A stretch of DNA of 64,000 nt from Legionella busanensis (GTDB taxonomy: Bacteria > Pseudomonadota > Gammaproteobacteria > Legionellales > Legionellaceae): contig NZ_UGOD01000001.1 in NCBI RefSeq assembly GCF_900461525.1, forward strand, positions 2,015,001 to 2,079,000, in the 5' to 3' direction. Numbering within the stretch: position 1 is the first letter of the stretch; every line of letters starts with the position of its first letter. The notes beneath the pieces were generated by a model that searched no databases, was not told where the DNA came from, and was given only the letters and a program-made list of their open reading frames with translations. Below, in pieces: positions 19,550 to 27,907 of this stretch. A program made the translations under genes and the position numbers.

Positions 19550-20862
19550 TATCCTTTCACCCCAGTCACTCTTTCTAAATACATTGCGCCGCCCTGGCCA
19601 CCGCCAATGCAAATTGCAGCCATACCATGCGTACCATTTGTTTGTTGTAAGGATTGTAATGTGTGTAAAACAATTCTTGCACCACTTGCACCAATTGGAT
19701 GACCCACAGCAATTGCCCCACCATCTTTATTTACTTTATCGATAGATGGCGCACCTAATGCCTGTTTTAAGCCCAGCTGCGTACGGCAATAATCTTCATC
19801 ATCCCAAGCTCTCAAACAACCTAGAACTTGAGCTGCAAATGCTTCATTAATTTCCCAACAGTCTAAATCCGCAGGCTTTAAATTATGGCGCTCTAAAATA
19901 GGTGTCGCTGCATGGACAGGCCCTAATCCCATGTGAGCTGGATCTAAAGCAGCCCAGTGAACATCAACAATACGACCAAGTACAGGTAAATCATATTTTT
20001 TAACTGCATCAGCACTCGCTAAAAGTAATAAACAAGCCCCATCTGTTACTTGAGAACTGTTACCTGGGGTTACCATACCGTATTTCTTATCAAAGAAAGG
20101 TTTAAGCGTTGCAAGCTTCTCTGGCGTTGAATCTTTTCTTAAGCCAGTATCTTCAGTATAGACTTGCCCTTTATTATCAATAATTGGCGTAATCTCAGTC
20201 ATCCTTCCCTCATCATAAGCACGTGCTAAACGCTGATGACTTTCATAGGCAAATGCATCCATTTGCTCACGAGTAATATTAAAACGATAAGCAACCTTTT
20301 CAGCAGTTTGGCCCATATTTAAACCAACTATTGGATCGGTCAAGCCACGCATAAGAGCAATAACAGGTGCTAAGTAGCCAGGTTTAAACTGCATAATTAG
20401 CCGTGCACGCTGTCCCGCACTTTTAGCGCCCATCCAATTAGCTAACCAACCAGCCATTTTTTGATTAAATAGCAAAGGAGCATGACTCATCGCTTCCGTA
20501 CCCCCCGCTAAAACTAAATCACTTCGACCTGAAGCAATTTGTAAGGCAGCATTATCTAATGCTTGCATACCAGAAGCACAATTACGCATGACAGTAAAAG
20601 CAGGCATACGTTCACCGCAGCCTAAGCGTAAAGAGATTACACGTGCAATATTAGCTTCATCGGGACCTGGCATTGCAGCGCCAATAATAACTTCATCTAG
20701 ATCAGTAGGAGAAAAAGGCTGACGGCTTAACAGAGACATACCTGCGGCAACAGCTAGGTCCGAGCCGCTAAAGGGTCCGATATTTTTAGCCTTAAGAAAA
20801 GGGGTACGATTCCCATCAACAACATATACTTCTCTACCATCTAAATACGATTTGTGTTTCAT
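19549..20862 (-). CDS. fadI: Acetyl-CoA C-acyltransferase (3-ketoacyl-CoA thiolase)
   Basis: 437 residues, matching the FadI type. Catalytic elements are the nucleophile in VMRNCASGMQALDNAALQ, the GHPIGASGARI histidine and the CIGGGQGGAMYLE cysteine. It cleaves 3-ketoacyl-CoA to acetyl-CoA and a shortened acyl-CoA, forming the beta-oxidation complex with FadJ encoded just downstream. The start at 20862 (MKHKSYLDGREVYVVDG) is chosen because AGGAGG lies five bases before it; an ATG at 20877 would overlap this ribosome site. Confidence 0.93.
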   Translation of the reverse strand: MKHKSYLDGREVYVVDGNRTPFLKAKNIGPFSGSDLAVAAGMSLLSRQPFSPTDLDEVIIGAAMPGPDEANIARVISLRLGCGERMPAFTVMRNCASGMQALDNAALQIASGRSDLVLAGGTEAMSHAPLLFNQKMAGWLANWMGAKSAGQRARLIMQFKPGYLAPVIALMRGLTDPIVGLNMGQTAEKVAYRFNITREQMDAFAYESHQRLARAYDEGRMTEITPIIDNKGQVYTEDTGLRKDSTPEKLATLKPFFDKKYGMVTPGNSSQVTDGACLLLLASADAVKKYDLPVLGRIVDVHWAALDPAHMGLGPVHAATPILERHNLKPADLDCWEINEAFAAQVLGCLRAWDDEDYCRTQLGLKQALGAPSIDKVNKDGGAIAVGHPIGASGARIVLHTLQSLQQTNGTHGMAAICIGGGQGGAMYLERVTGVKG

Positions 20863-21163
20863 TAATCCTCCTATCATTCATCCTGCGCCACAAAGTAATA
20901 ACCAGTCATTCAGTTTATAAAGATGTACCCTAAGCTAATTTTTTAATATCAGGAGTTTACACTAAATTTTATTAAAATCAGAATGAAATGGATTCTTAAG
21001 ATCAATCGTTTGTTAAGCCAAAGCTCAATATACACAAAATTAATATGACGCTGAGTTTCACTAATTCATTACTATATATGAAAGATAGCAGTTAATTAAA
21101 TAATATGTAAATGCCACTTAATCATTAAAATAATATTTTTTATCATGAATTTTATACCTGCGA
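20863..21163. other. Intergenic region upstream of fadI and the tRNA pair
   Basis: About 300 bp of AT-rich sequence between the divergent fadI operon and the tRNA genes. No ORF of note; the fadI promoter should lie here but I cannot pick a convincing one. Confidence 0.4.
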
Positions 21164-21191
21164 TTGACGTAAGCAAAATAACTGATATACT
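21164..21191 (+). promoter_or_regulatory. Predicted promoter of the tRNA-Ser/tRNA-Arg operon
   Basis: TTGACG at 21164-21169, 16 bp spacer, TATACT at 21186-21191, then the GC-rich run CGCCGC before the expected start point, a discriminator typical of stringently controlled stable-RNA promoters. Confidence 0.65.
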
Positions 21192-21204
21192 CGCCGCATT
21201 ACCT

Positions 21205-21294
21205 GGAGAGATGGCCGAGTGGTCGAAGGCGCTCCCCTGCTAAGGGAGTATGGGAGAAATCCCATCGAGGGTTCGAATCCCTCTCTCTCCGCCA
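21205..21294 (+). tRNA. tRNA-Ser (GCT anticodon)
   Basis: A 90-base type II tRNA: acceptor GGAGAGA pairs with TCTCTCC, anticodon GCT at 21239-21241 in a CTCCC/GGGAG stem, long variable arm (TGGGAGAAATCCCA), T-arm GGTTCGAATCC, and encoded CCA at 21292-21294. Reads AGC/AGU serine codons. Confidence 0.97.
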
Positions 21295-21303
21295 GTCGTT
21301 TAC

Positions 21304-21380
21304 GCGCCCGTAGCTCAGTTGGATAGAGTATCTGGCTACGAACCAGGAGGTCGGAGGTTCGAATCCTTCCGGGCGCGCCA
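21304..21380 (+). tRNA. tRNA-Arg (ACG anticodon)
   Basis: 77 bases: acceptor GCGCCCG pairs with CGGGCGC, D-arm TAGCTCAGTTGGATAGAGTA, anticodon ACG at 21338-21340 (A34 expected to become inosine), T-arm GGTTCGAATCC, encoded CCA. It is 9 bp from tRNA-Ser and shares its promoter. A decayed integrase starts about 250 bp downstream. Confidence 0.97.
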
Positions 21381-21594
21381 TTTTCTTATATATATCAATG
21401 GCTTATATCTCACGTAATTTTATCGACGAGCTGGTTATGTAGCAAATTTGTAACAATTTTTGGTCCTATACCATACAACAGGGTCTTCCCCAATTACAGT
21501 GCGCATTAATCAAACACATCAGACTTCGAACTTATACGGTAATTTTCAAAATTTTAAAGTATAAGCAGGTTTTTGGATAAATTGGATTTCCCAA

Positions 21595-21624
21595 ATGTTG
21601 GCTAATCGGCACAACCTACGCTTA
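21595..21624. repeat. Degenerate copy of a GTTGG..CCAACCTACGC dispersed element
   Basis: ATGTTGGCTAATCGGCACAA then CCTACGCTTA resembles the better copies at 27865-27896 and 29343-29374. The inverted-repeat core (GTTGG/CACAAC) is decayed. It lies just upstream of the integrase remnant. Confidence 0.45.
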
Positions 21625-21630
21625 CAAAGT

Positions 21631-21850
21631 AAATATCATGGACTTCGACATGAGTATGCCCAAAAAAATATCTGATTACCAAGCACTATAAGCCAAATGG
21701 CCATGGCCTACTATGTTCCATTTAAGGAGGTAAGCCTTATAAAGAACTTAACTCTCTTGAAAAAAAATTGAGATAGAATTGCTCGTGAAAAGGATTAGCT
21801 AAGAGCTAAGGCACTCGAGGTTGAGTATTACTAAAATTTATTGTGGTTAA
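21631..21850 (+). pseudogene. Remnant of a tyrosine-recombinase integrase C-terminus
   Basis: Broken reading frames keep the order of integrase catalytic motifs. 21631-21675 reads KYHGLRHEYAQ (the HxLRH box). After a frameshift 21671 onward gives SDYQAL, a stop, then AKWPWP, resembling the family's YxxLTGxxxP segment. After another shift, 21770-21850 reads EIELLVKRIS, stop, ELRHSRLSITKIYCG, then stop, matching the ISRELGHxRxxITxxYLG box with the second catalytic His. At least two frameshifts and two internal stops mean it is dead. Its place downstream of tRNA-Arg is the expected place for an integrase of an element that used the tRNA 3' end as attachment site. Upstream domains were not found. 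Confidence 0.75.
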
Positions 21851-21987
21851 ATAATAAATTTTAATAGATTTTTATTCATTAACTTTGCTAAGCTTGTTAA
21901 TGTTTATGATATCAAATAGCTCATATTTTCTTCTGTATTAGTTCTCATTTAATACCTAGTAATATTTCAAAACAAAATGGAAAAATA

Positions 21988-22791
21988 TTACTTAAATAGA
22001 ACCTGTATTATGTTAAACAAATTATCAGGTGACTTAATGAAAGTTGGGACTTCATCAATCAAATTTAAATAATCATCTTCCCTGTTAAAGATATAAGGAT
22101 TCTCATAGCCTTCTATATTGGCAACTGCTTGAGCCCATTGTATTTCTATATCATTAGGTGGAAATTGTTTATCCCAATTTAAAAATAATAGACGTTGTGC
22201 TTCACTTAACCGAATATTATATTTATGCGACATAAATAAATTTGCTCTTGCCACAATCCCTTTAGCATAGTCAGCTGGCTCAACGCGCTTAGTAACCGGA
22301 TCAATTGTAATAGGACACCCATAAAAAGTCGTATGAATATCTAATATACTATAGCGATAATTTGAGCGAGCTTGGTTAACTAAACCTACTGCAGGCCATA
22401 GATTATAAAGCTCAGCTTCAGCTTGTCTAAACTTAGGATCAATACGCTCGCAGCAAGCGCGGCCTCTATATCGTTTACCGTTTTGCTTCTGACAAAGTAG
22501 TTCACGCCAACAAGCAAACTGATTACCAAAATTCTCAGCAGGCATCATATGTTCCCATTCAATTCGGTGTGCTCGCTTAAATTTAGCTGCTGATTGCATA
22601 TTGCAACTTTTTAAATCAACTTGCAGGCGTTCGTCAAAACGGCAATGACAATAGAGTGTTTCCCGATGAAATGCAAAAAGTACTCGAGCGCTCCTTTTAG
22701 CTTGCCCAAAGTTTTTTATAAGCTGACTGACAACTACAGCTGAAAAGAGTAAAAGACATATAATGCTACATATTTTGCGCAGTAATGTCAT
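21988..22791 (-). CDS. Endonuclease I family secreted nuclease
   Basis: 267 residues with an N-terminal hydrophobic signal (KICSIICLLLFSAVVVSQLI) and the endonuclease I core: LYCHCRFD, then IEWEHMMPAENFG (the H-bearing metal-finger motif), the cysteine-rich CERIDPKF segment and ELYNLWPAVGLVNQARSNY, which supplies catalytic Asn residues. These enzymes are Mg-dependent, periplasmic or secreted, and cut DNA without specificity, serving nutrition or limiting DNA uptake. Eight or more cysteines suggest disulfide bonds. It is monocistronic and converges with the integrase remnant. Confidence 0.9.
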   Translation of the reverse strand: MTLLRKICSIICLLLFSAVVVSQLIKNFGQAKRSARVLFAFHRETLYCHCRFDERLQVDLKSCNMQSAAKFKRAHRIEWEHMMPAENFGNQFACWRELLCQKQNGKRYRGRACCERIDPKFRQAEAELYNLWPAVGLVNQARSNYRYSILDIHTTFYGCPITIDPVTKRVEPADYAKGIVARANLFMSHKYNIRLSEAQRLLFLNWDKQFPPNDIEIQWAQAVANIEGYENPYIFNREDDYLNLIDEVPTFIKSPDNLFNIIQVLFK

Positions 22792-23011
22792 AAGTATATT
22801 TTTAAATATTTTAAAATTTAGTGTAGCAAGGCCTTTATAATTATGCAGCTAAATAGAATAGAATTACGAGTGATTTATAAGTTAGATAAATAGTAGTTTT
22901 ACTATTTTCAGCACCATTATAGCACAAATTGGGATTGTTTTTCTTTAAAAATTAGTTTAATTATTAAAATAAAGGAGTTTTTATAAAGATAAAAATAATT
23001 TGAACATAATA

Positions 23012-23041
23012 TTGACATACTTAATTACCTTATTTTACAAT
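23012..23041 (+). promoter_or_regulatory. Predicted sigma-70 promoter of the ABC exporter cassette
   Basis: Perfect TTGACA at 23012-23017, 18-bp spacer and TACAAT at 23036-23041. Transcription would start near 23048 and give a leader of about 150 bases before the ABC exporter start codon. Confidence 0.65.
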
Positions 23042-23100
23042 TGAACGTTAATTAGACAAAATTTTCTAAAAGTAGGTTTATATCATCATGGAAATTACAT

Positions 23101-23187
23101 CTTAAGTACGCCCAATCTATAGGGCAAAGCGAACGAAGTCATTTTTGACTTTTTTGTTTTTTTTATGTCCTAACAGACATACTTAAG
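23101..23187 (+). promoter_or_regulatory. Attenuator-like leader of the ABC exporter operon
   Basis: Within the leader, GCCC/GGGC (23110-23125) can pair, then AAGTCA-TTTT-TGACTT (23136-23151) is followed directly by a T-rich tract to 23164, the layout of an intrinsic terminator ahead of the gene. CTTAAGTA (23101) and TACTTAAG (23180) are perfect inverted repeats that could enclose the terminator in an alternative fold. A five-codon frame, MEITS, starts at 23088 but its ribosome site is poor. Regulation by attenuation is inference. Confidence 0.4.
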
Positions 23188-23195
23188 AGTAAATC

Positions 23196-25067
23196 ATGAA
23201 CCATAAATCAATTCTATCTAAAGACCTACGCCTTATTTATTCTCAAACCAATTTTAAAGCCAATGATTTACCAAATCACTTAGGCTCCTTTATATGGTAT
23301 TTTTTAAAGCCGTATCGAGCTGTCGTTTTTTTGTTTATCCTGCTTGCTGTACTTGCTGGCTTGTGGGGGCCATTTAACAGTTTATTGGTGAAATCTTTCA
23401 TTAATACCCTAACAGCGAAAACAAACCAGCATATGTCTGCCTTGTATTGGATAGCCAGCTTGTTGGTATTGAACTTTATTATTTTTGATAATATCACTTG
23501 GCGAACGCTTGAGTTTTTAAATTATAAATATGAAGCGGTTATCAAAAATAAAATTATTAGCCAAACGTTTGAATATGTATTAGCCGCAAGCTCGCAGTTT
23601 TTTCAGGATAATTTATCGGGACGCATTGCTGATCAAATCACAACCCTTGCTGATAATATTGAAATTATTCTTCATCGCGTATCGATGGATTTTTTGCGCG
23701 GCTCATCTCTGCTAGTTGTCTCCTTTATTACAGCTTATTCTGTTAATGTTTTATTCTTTTATATTTTATTACTTTGGTTTGTTGCGTTTGGATTGTTTAG
23801 CATCTGGATGTCTAAGCGTTTAGTGCAGATGTCTGATGATCATGCTAGTTCAGAATCGCAGTTATCTGGCCAATTAGTAGATAGTCTTTCTAATCAAGCG
23901 AATATTCGCCTTTTTGCACAAAAAGGTTATGAACTAAATAGAATGAATCAGTTCTTTCATTTAGTGCAAAAGGCGTTTCAACGAAAAGAGCTCTTTATTA
24001 TTTTGTTATGTTGTGGTCAAGGTGGAATGATTGCAGTGATGATGGGGTTGGCTTCCTTTACTCTAATTCATTTGTATGGCAAAGGGCTGATTAGTATTGG
24101 TGACTTTGCATTAATCCTTGGTATTTCAATGGAGCTAGGGCATATGATGTGGTACACCATGTCCCAAGTGGACCAACTTAACCAAGCTTTAGGAAAGGCA
24201 AGACAAAGTTTAAACGCATTGATTGTAGCGCATGATATTTCAGATAAAAATAAAGAGACTTCATTAGAAATTACGCAAGGAAAAATTGTATTTTCTAATG
24301 TTAAATTTCATTACCCAGATGGACATTGTCTTTTCCAAAATAAATCAGTCACCATTCTGCCTGGCCAAAAAGTGGGTTTAGTAGGTTTTTCAGGAAGTGG
24401 CAAATCAACTTTTGTAAATCTCATTTTAAGGCTCTACGATGTTGTAGATGGCCAAATTTTAATTGATGGTCAAGATATAGCTACTGTTACTCAAGAGAGC
24501 TTAAGACGTGCTATTGCCATGATTCCGCAAGACCCAACCCTATTTCATCGCAGTCTTATGGATAATATCCGTTATAGCAAGTCAGATGCTACTGATGAAG
24601 AAGTCATTTATGCCGCTAAAAAAGCACATGCTCATGAGTTTATACATCTCTTATCAGAAGGCTATGAAGCCTTAGTTGGCGAGCGTGGAGTTAAGCTTTC
24701 AGGTGGCCAGCGTCAACGTATTGCAATTGCACGCGCTATCTTAAAAAATGCACCTATTTTAATACTTGATGAGGCAACTTCCCAGCTCGATTCCATCACG
24801 GAAGCAACTATTCAGGAGAGTCTCTGGGAACTTATGCAAGGAAAAACAACGTTAGTTATTGCACATCGTTTATCGACACTTTTACAGATGGACCGAATAT
24901 TGGTTTTTGATAAAGGACACATTATTGAAGATGGCGCACATCATGTATTGCTTAAGAAAGGTGGCTTATATAAAACCCTCTGGGATGCTCAGGTAGGTGG
25001 ATTTTTACCAGATAAGCAAAATGAGGAGCGCCAAAAAAACTTGGCTAATGAGGTAGTTTATGAATAA
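23196..25067 (+). CDS. ABC exporter, fused permease and ATPase
   Basis: 623 residues. Residues about 30-310 form a six-helix type I exporter membrane domain; the ATPase follows with Walker A GFSGSGKSTFVNL, Q-loop IPQDPTLF, signature LSGGQRQRIAIARA, Walker B ILILDEATSQLD and the H-loop VIAHRLS. It works as a homodimer or pairs with another half-transporter in the inner membrane, exporting lipids, peptides or drugs; the substrate is not evident. It is the first gene of a same-strand run (23196-27833) of ABC exporter, GrpB-GNAT, kinase, methyltransferase and cupin genes, 25 bp from the next gene. Confidence 0.92.
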   Translation: MNHKSILSKDLRLIYSQTNFKANDLPNHLGSFIWYFLKPYRAVVFLFILLAVLAGLWGPFNSLLVKSFINTLTAKTNQHMSALYWIASLLVLNFIIFDNITWRTLEFLNYKYEAVIKNKIISQTFEYVLAASSQFFQDNLSGRIADQITTLADNIEIILHRVSMDFLRGSSLLVVSFITAYSVNVLFFYILLLWFVAFGLFSIWMSKRLVQMSDDHASSESQLSGQLVDSLSNQANIRLFAQKGYELNRMNQFFHLVQKAFQRKELFIILLCCGQGGMIAVMMGLASFTLIHLYGKGLISIGDFALILGISMELGHMMWYTMSQVDQLNQALGKARQSLNALIVAHDISDKNKETSLEITQGKIVFSNVKFHYPDGHCLFQNKSVTILPGQKVGLVGFSGSGKSTFVNLILRLYDVVDGQILIDGQDIATVTQESLRRAIAMIPQDPTLFHRSLMDNIRYSKSDATDEEVIYAAKKAHAHEFIHLLSEGYEALVGERGVKLSGGQRQRIAIARAILKNAPILILDEATSQLDSITEATIQESLWELMQGKTTLVIAHRLSTLLQMDRILVFDKGHIIEDGAHHVLLKKGGLYKTLWDAQVGGFLPDKQNEERQKNLANEVVYE

Positions 25068-25092
25068 GCATATTCAAGAAGGAGACTAAGTT

Positions 25093-26049
25093 ATGTCAGC
25101 TAAGCATGAGCAACGACGCATCGAAGTAGTACCTTATAATACTAATTGGCCTATAGAGTTTGCAGAAGAAGCAGGGAAAATTAAAGAAGCGTTAGGTAAT
25201 AATTGTATCGAGATTCATCATATCGGTTCAACATCTGTACCGGATTTAGCTGCAAAACCAGTCATTGATATGATCCCTGTGGTTTTAGATATTACCAAGG
25301 TAGAAAATGCCAATACTGCCATGCAAACGCTTGGCTATGAAGCAAAAGGAGAATATGGAATGCCCTTTCGCCGCTATTTCCAAAAAGGGAGTAATCAACG
25401 AACACATCATGTTCATGTTTATGAACTGGGCAATTCTGAAATTGATCGGCATTTAAAATTTAGAGATTGGCTGAGAGCGCATCCAAAAGATAAAGAGGCT
25501 TATGCGCGCTTAAAAGAAACGTTGGCGCATCAACATCCTTACGATATTAACACCTATTGTTTGGGAAAAGAGAGCTTTATTGCAGCCACTGATAAAAAAG
25601 CAGGATTTAATGGATTAAGAATAGTTAAAGCTCTAACGCCTCGTGAATGGGATAAGGTACGCTATTTCAGGCAATTTTATTTTTTTGATGCAGCTGGGCT
25701 TTCAGATCCCTACCTTTGGACTTTTGATCATCACGCTCATGCTCATTTTGTTTTATTTCATGGTAGTGACATCATTGGTTATACTCACTTGCAACTTTGG
25801 CCTTATAACAGAGCAGCATTAAGGATCATTGTTATTGATGAGCCTAAAAGAAGCTGTCAATACGGTAGCCAATTTTTGGCTTTATGCGAAAAGTGGCTCA
25901 AAAGCCAAAACTATTCTAGCTTGCATGTTGAATCCTCACCTGCTGCGCTAAGATTTTATAGAAATAATGGTTATATTAATATGCCGTTTAATGATCCGGA
26001 TGGCCATAAAGGGGACGTTCGAGATATTGCAGTAGGAAAAATATTATGA
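25093..26049 (+). CDS. GrpB-GNAT fusion protein
   Basis: 318 residues in two parts. Residues 8-170 are a GrpB/UPF0157 domain (VVPYNTNWPIEFAEEAGKI, then IHHIGSTSVPDLAAKPVIDM, then HHVHVYELG), which has a nucleotidyltransferase-like fold. Residues 175-318 look like a GNAT acetyltransferase: IIGYTHLQLWP, the RIIVIDEPKRSCQYGSQFL region in the acetyl-CoA loop position and SSPAALRFYRNNGYINM at the end. Neither substrate is known. A ribosome site AAGGAG precedes the ATG by about nine bases. The combination suggests modification of a small molecule or nucleotide-linked group, possibly for resistance, together with the exporter. Confidence 0.85.
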   Translation: MSAKHEQRRIEVVPYNTNWPIEFAEEAGKIKEALGNNCIEIHHIGSTSVPDLAAKPVIDMIPVVLDITKVENANTAMQTLGYEAKGEYGMPFRRYFQKGSNQRTHHVHVYELGNSEIDRHLKFRDWLRAHPKDKEAYARLKETLAHQHPYDINTYCLGKESFIAATDKKAGFNGLRIVKALTPREWDKVRYFRQFYFFDAAGLSDPYLWTFDHHAHAHFVLFHGSDIIGYTHLQLWPYNRAALRIIVIDEPKRSCQYGSQFLALCEKWLKSQNYSSLHVESSPAALRFYRNNGYINMPFNDPDGHKGDVRDIAVGKIL

Positions 26050-26104
26050 TGCTTACCAACCTAATAACCACATTTTAAATTCTAATCAAAGCAGGATTGA
26101 CTTC

Positions 26105-26680
26105 ATGACACAATTATATTTTATAGGTGGTGCTAGTGGCAGTGGTAAGACAGCTGTAATACCCAATTTAAAAGAACTATTAGGCGATAATATTGCCGTT
26201 TATGATTTTGATGATATTGGTGTTCCTGAGAATGCCGATAAAAAATGGCGTCAGGAATCCACTGAACAATGGATTAAAAAATTACTAAACGAAGGCAAAG
26301 ACGCTTGTTTATTGGGACAAATCGTTTTAGGTGAAATCCTAAGCAGCCCTTCTGCCAGGCAAATTAACAGAATTAACTTTTGTCTTTTAGATGTTAATGA
26401 CTTTGAGCGTATCCAGCGTCTTAGAAAGCGCAACACCTATGGCGCAGATCAAAATATGCTTAACTGGTCTGCGTGGCTTCGTATGCATCATCAAGATCCA
26501 AAATGGGCTGTTAATGTTATTCAAGAAGCTGCAGCAAGTATTATGGATTTTAGGCGATTTAACCAATTAGCAAATTATAATGATTTAGCTAATATTCTGA
26601 TTCTTGATACCACAGATCTCGCTTTAAAAGAAGTTGCTTGGAAGATAGCAGACTGGATAAGGAATACCGCAGTAATTTAG
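26105..26680 (+). CDS. P-loop NTP-dependent kinase-like protein
   Basis: 191 residues with Walker A GGASGSGKTAV at residues 7-17 and a second acidic motif in YDFDDIGVP, typical of small nucleoside, shikimate or aminoglycoside-type kinases of the P-loop family. It has a likely LID-type Arg-rich stretch in RIQRLRKRNTYG. Substrate unknown. It starts 55 bp after the GrpB-GNAT gene and ends 10 bp before the methyltransferase, so all three are probably one transcript. Confidence 0.75.
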   Translation: MTQLYFIGGASGSGKTAVIPNLKELLGDNIAVYDFDDIGVPENADKKWRQESTEQWIKKLLNEGKDACLLGQIVLGEILSSPSARQINRINFCLLDVNDFERIQRLRKRNTYGADQNMLNWSAWLRMHHQDPKWAVNVIQEAAASIMDFRRFNQLANYNDLANILILDTTDLALKEVAWKIADWIRNTAVI

Positions 26681-26690
26681 AGGGCCGTAA

Positions 26691-27449
26691 ATGAACCAAT
26701 CAGTAAATACTTACCTAAATCTATGTACACAAGTATATGATTTGAGTAAACCAAATCCACCCAAAGAAGCTTATGATTTCTATTTAAGTTATGTTAAAGA
26801 AGCTAATGGCACCGTTTTAGAACCTATGTGTGGCTCTGGACGATTTCTGCTACCTATGCTAGCCGACGGATTTACTATTGAAGGTTTCGATGCAAGTCCT
26901 AGTATGTTAAATGCATTGATAGCAAAAGCCAGTGCAAGAAAAATTAAGCCTGTTATTTGGCAAGGTTTGATTGAAAATCTTAATCAACCTAAAACATATC
27001 AACTAATTTTTATTCCAAGTGGCTCGTTTGGCTTAATAACAAATTGGGAAACAATCAAAATTGCCTTAACAGCAATTTATAGGCATTTAGCGCCAGATGG
27101 ATTTTTTATATTTGAAACAGAAACCTCTGCTGCATTACCAAAAGAATTAGGGCTTTGGCGTGGTTCCAAATGGCGCTTAGACGATAATAAATTTATTTTA
27201 TTAAGTCAGTTAGCCATGCTTGAAGACGATATTTGTTACTCAATTGGTAAATATGAACTCATTCATGGTCACTCTATTATGCAAACTGAAATCGAAGAAT
27301 ACAAAATTCGTCTTTATAATGACGCTACCTTTTTACTTGACCTACTTAAAGCAGTTGGTTTTAAGCAAATTCAATTAATTAAAGCCTTTGACCGCTCCCA
27401 ATCTCCCAGTACAAATGATGAAAGTATCATTTATGAATGTAGAAAATAA
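26691..27449 (+). CDS. Class I SAM-dependent methyltransferase
   Basis: 252 residues. Motif I is TVLEPMCGSGRFLLPML (near residues 39-55) with the post-I acid in IEGFDASPSML, and motif III LAPDGFFIFETET, all normal for the class I fold. The C-terminal part is a beta-strand substrate domain ending in a typical GFKQIQLIKAF strand. Small-molecule methylation is likely; the acceptor is unknown. It is followed after 12 bp by the cupin gene in the same cassette. Confidence 0.85.
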   Translation: MNQSVNTYLNLCTQVYDLSKPNPPKEAYDFYLSYVKEANGTVLEPMCGSGRFLLPMLADGFTIEGFDASPSMLNALIAKASARKIKPVIWQGLIENLNQPKTYQLIFIPSGSFGLITNWETIKIALTAIYRHLAPDGFFIFETETSAALPKELGLWRGSKWRLDDNKFILLSQLAMLEDDICYSIGKYELIHGHSIMQTEIEEYKIRLYNDATFLLDLLKAVGFKQIQLIKAFDRSQSPSTNDESIIYECRK

Positions 27450-27461
27450 TTGAGGCTACAA

Positions 27462-27833
27462 ATGAAAACACAGTTTATACCACAGGACTATCAGCACACC
27501 TCACCAGCAGGTGCAGAAGTACGTTTATTGATGAATAATCATCTAGGTGGCATGGCGCATTGTACTTTAAGAGCTGGAACTATTTCAAAAGTAGTCCGCC
27601 ACAAAACTGTTACTGAATTTTGGCATATTCTATCTGGCAAAGGCGCAATTTGGCGAAAGAATAGCGAGGAAGAGAAAATTACACCCTTATCAGCAGGAAT
27701 TAGTATCGATATACCTTTAGGGACAAGCTTTCAATATCGAAGTGATGAAGATGATCTCGTATTTATTTGTATCACCATGCCGCCCTGGCCAGGCAGTGAT
27801 GAAGTTAATTATATTTCTCCTGGCGCTTGGTAA
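27462..27833 (+). CDS. Cupin-domain protein
   Basis: 123 residues from the ATG at 27462, which has GAGG six bases before it; a TTG twelve bases earlier also opens the frame. The cupin fold is seen from RAGTISKVVRHKTVTEFWHI (metal-binding His/Glu strand) to GISIDIPLGTSFQY. The last gene of the five-gene cassette. Cupins can be small-molecule isomerases, dioxygenases or binding proteins; no specific assignment is possible. Confidence 0.8.
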   Translation: MKTQFIPQDYQHTSPAGAEVRLLMNNHLGGMAHCTLRAGTISKVVRHKTVTEFWHILSGKGAIWRKNSEEEKITPLSAGISIDIPLGTSFQYRSDEDDLVFICITMPPWPGSDEVNYISPGAW

Positions 27834-27864
27834 TTTACCGTAGGAGCCTGCCATTTCTTCATAA

Positions 27865-27896
27865 ATGTTGGGCCATGTGGTCCAACCTACACTTGT
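27865..27896. repeat. Dispersed palindromic element, copy 1
   Basis: ATGTTGGGCCATGTGGTCCA then ACCTACACTTGT. GTTGGGCCA pairs with TGGTCCAAC (one G-T) as a hairpin. It belongs to the widespread TGTAGGTTGGGC...GCCCAACA type of intergenic element; two more copies occur at 29343 and, degenerate, at 21595. Lies between the cupin (plus) and the next minus-strand gene and may act as a bidirectional terminator. Confidence 0.65.
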
Positions 27897-27907
27897 TTAA
27901 AATTTAA

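Noticed and set aside
21199..21381. 60-residue minus-strand frame (MARPEGFEPPTSW...)
   Set aside because: It is the antisense of the two tRNA genes; such frames are common artefacts over tRNAs and not real proteins.
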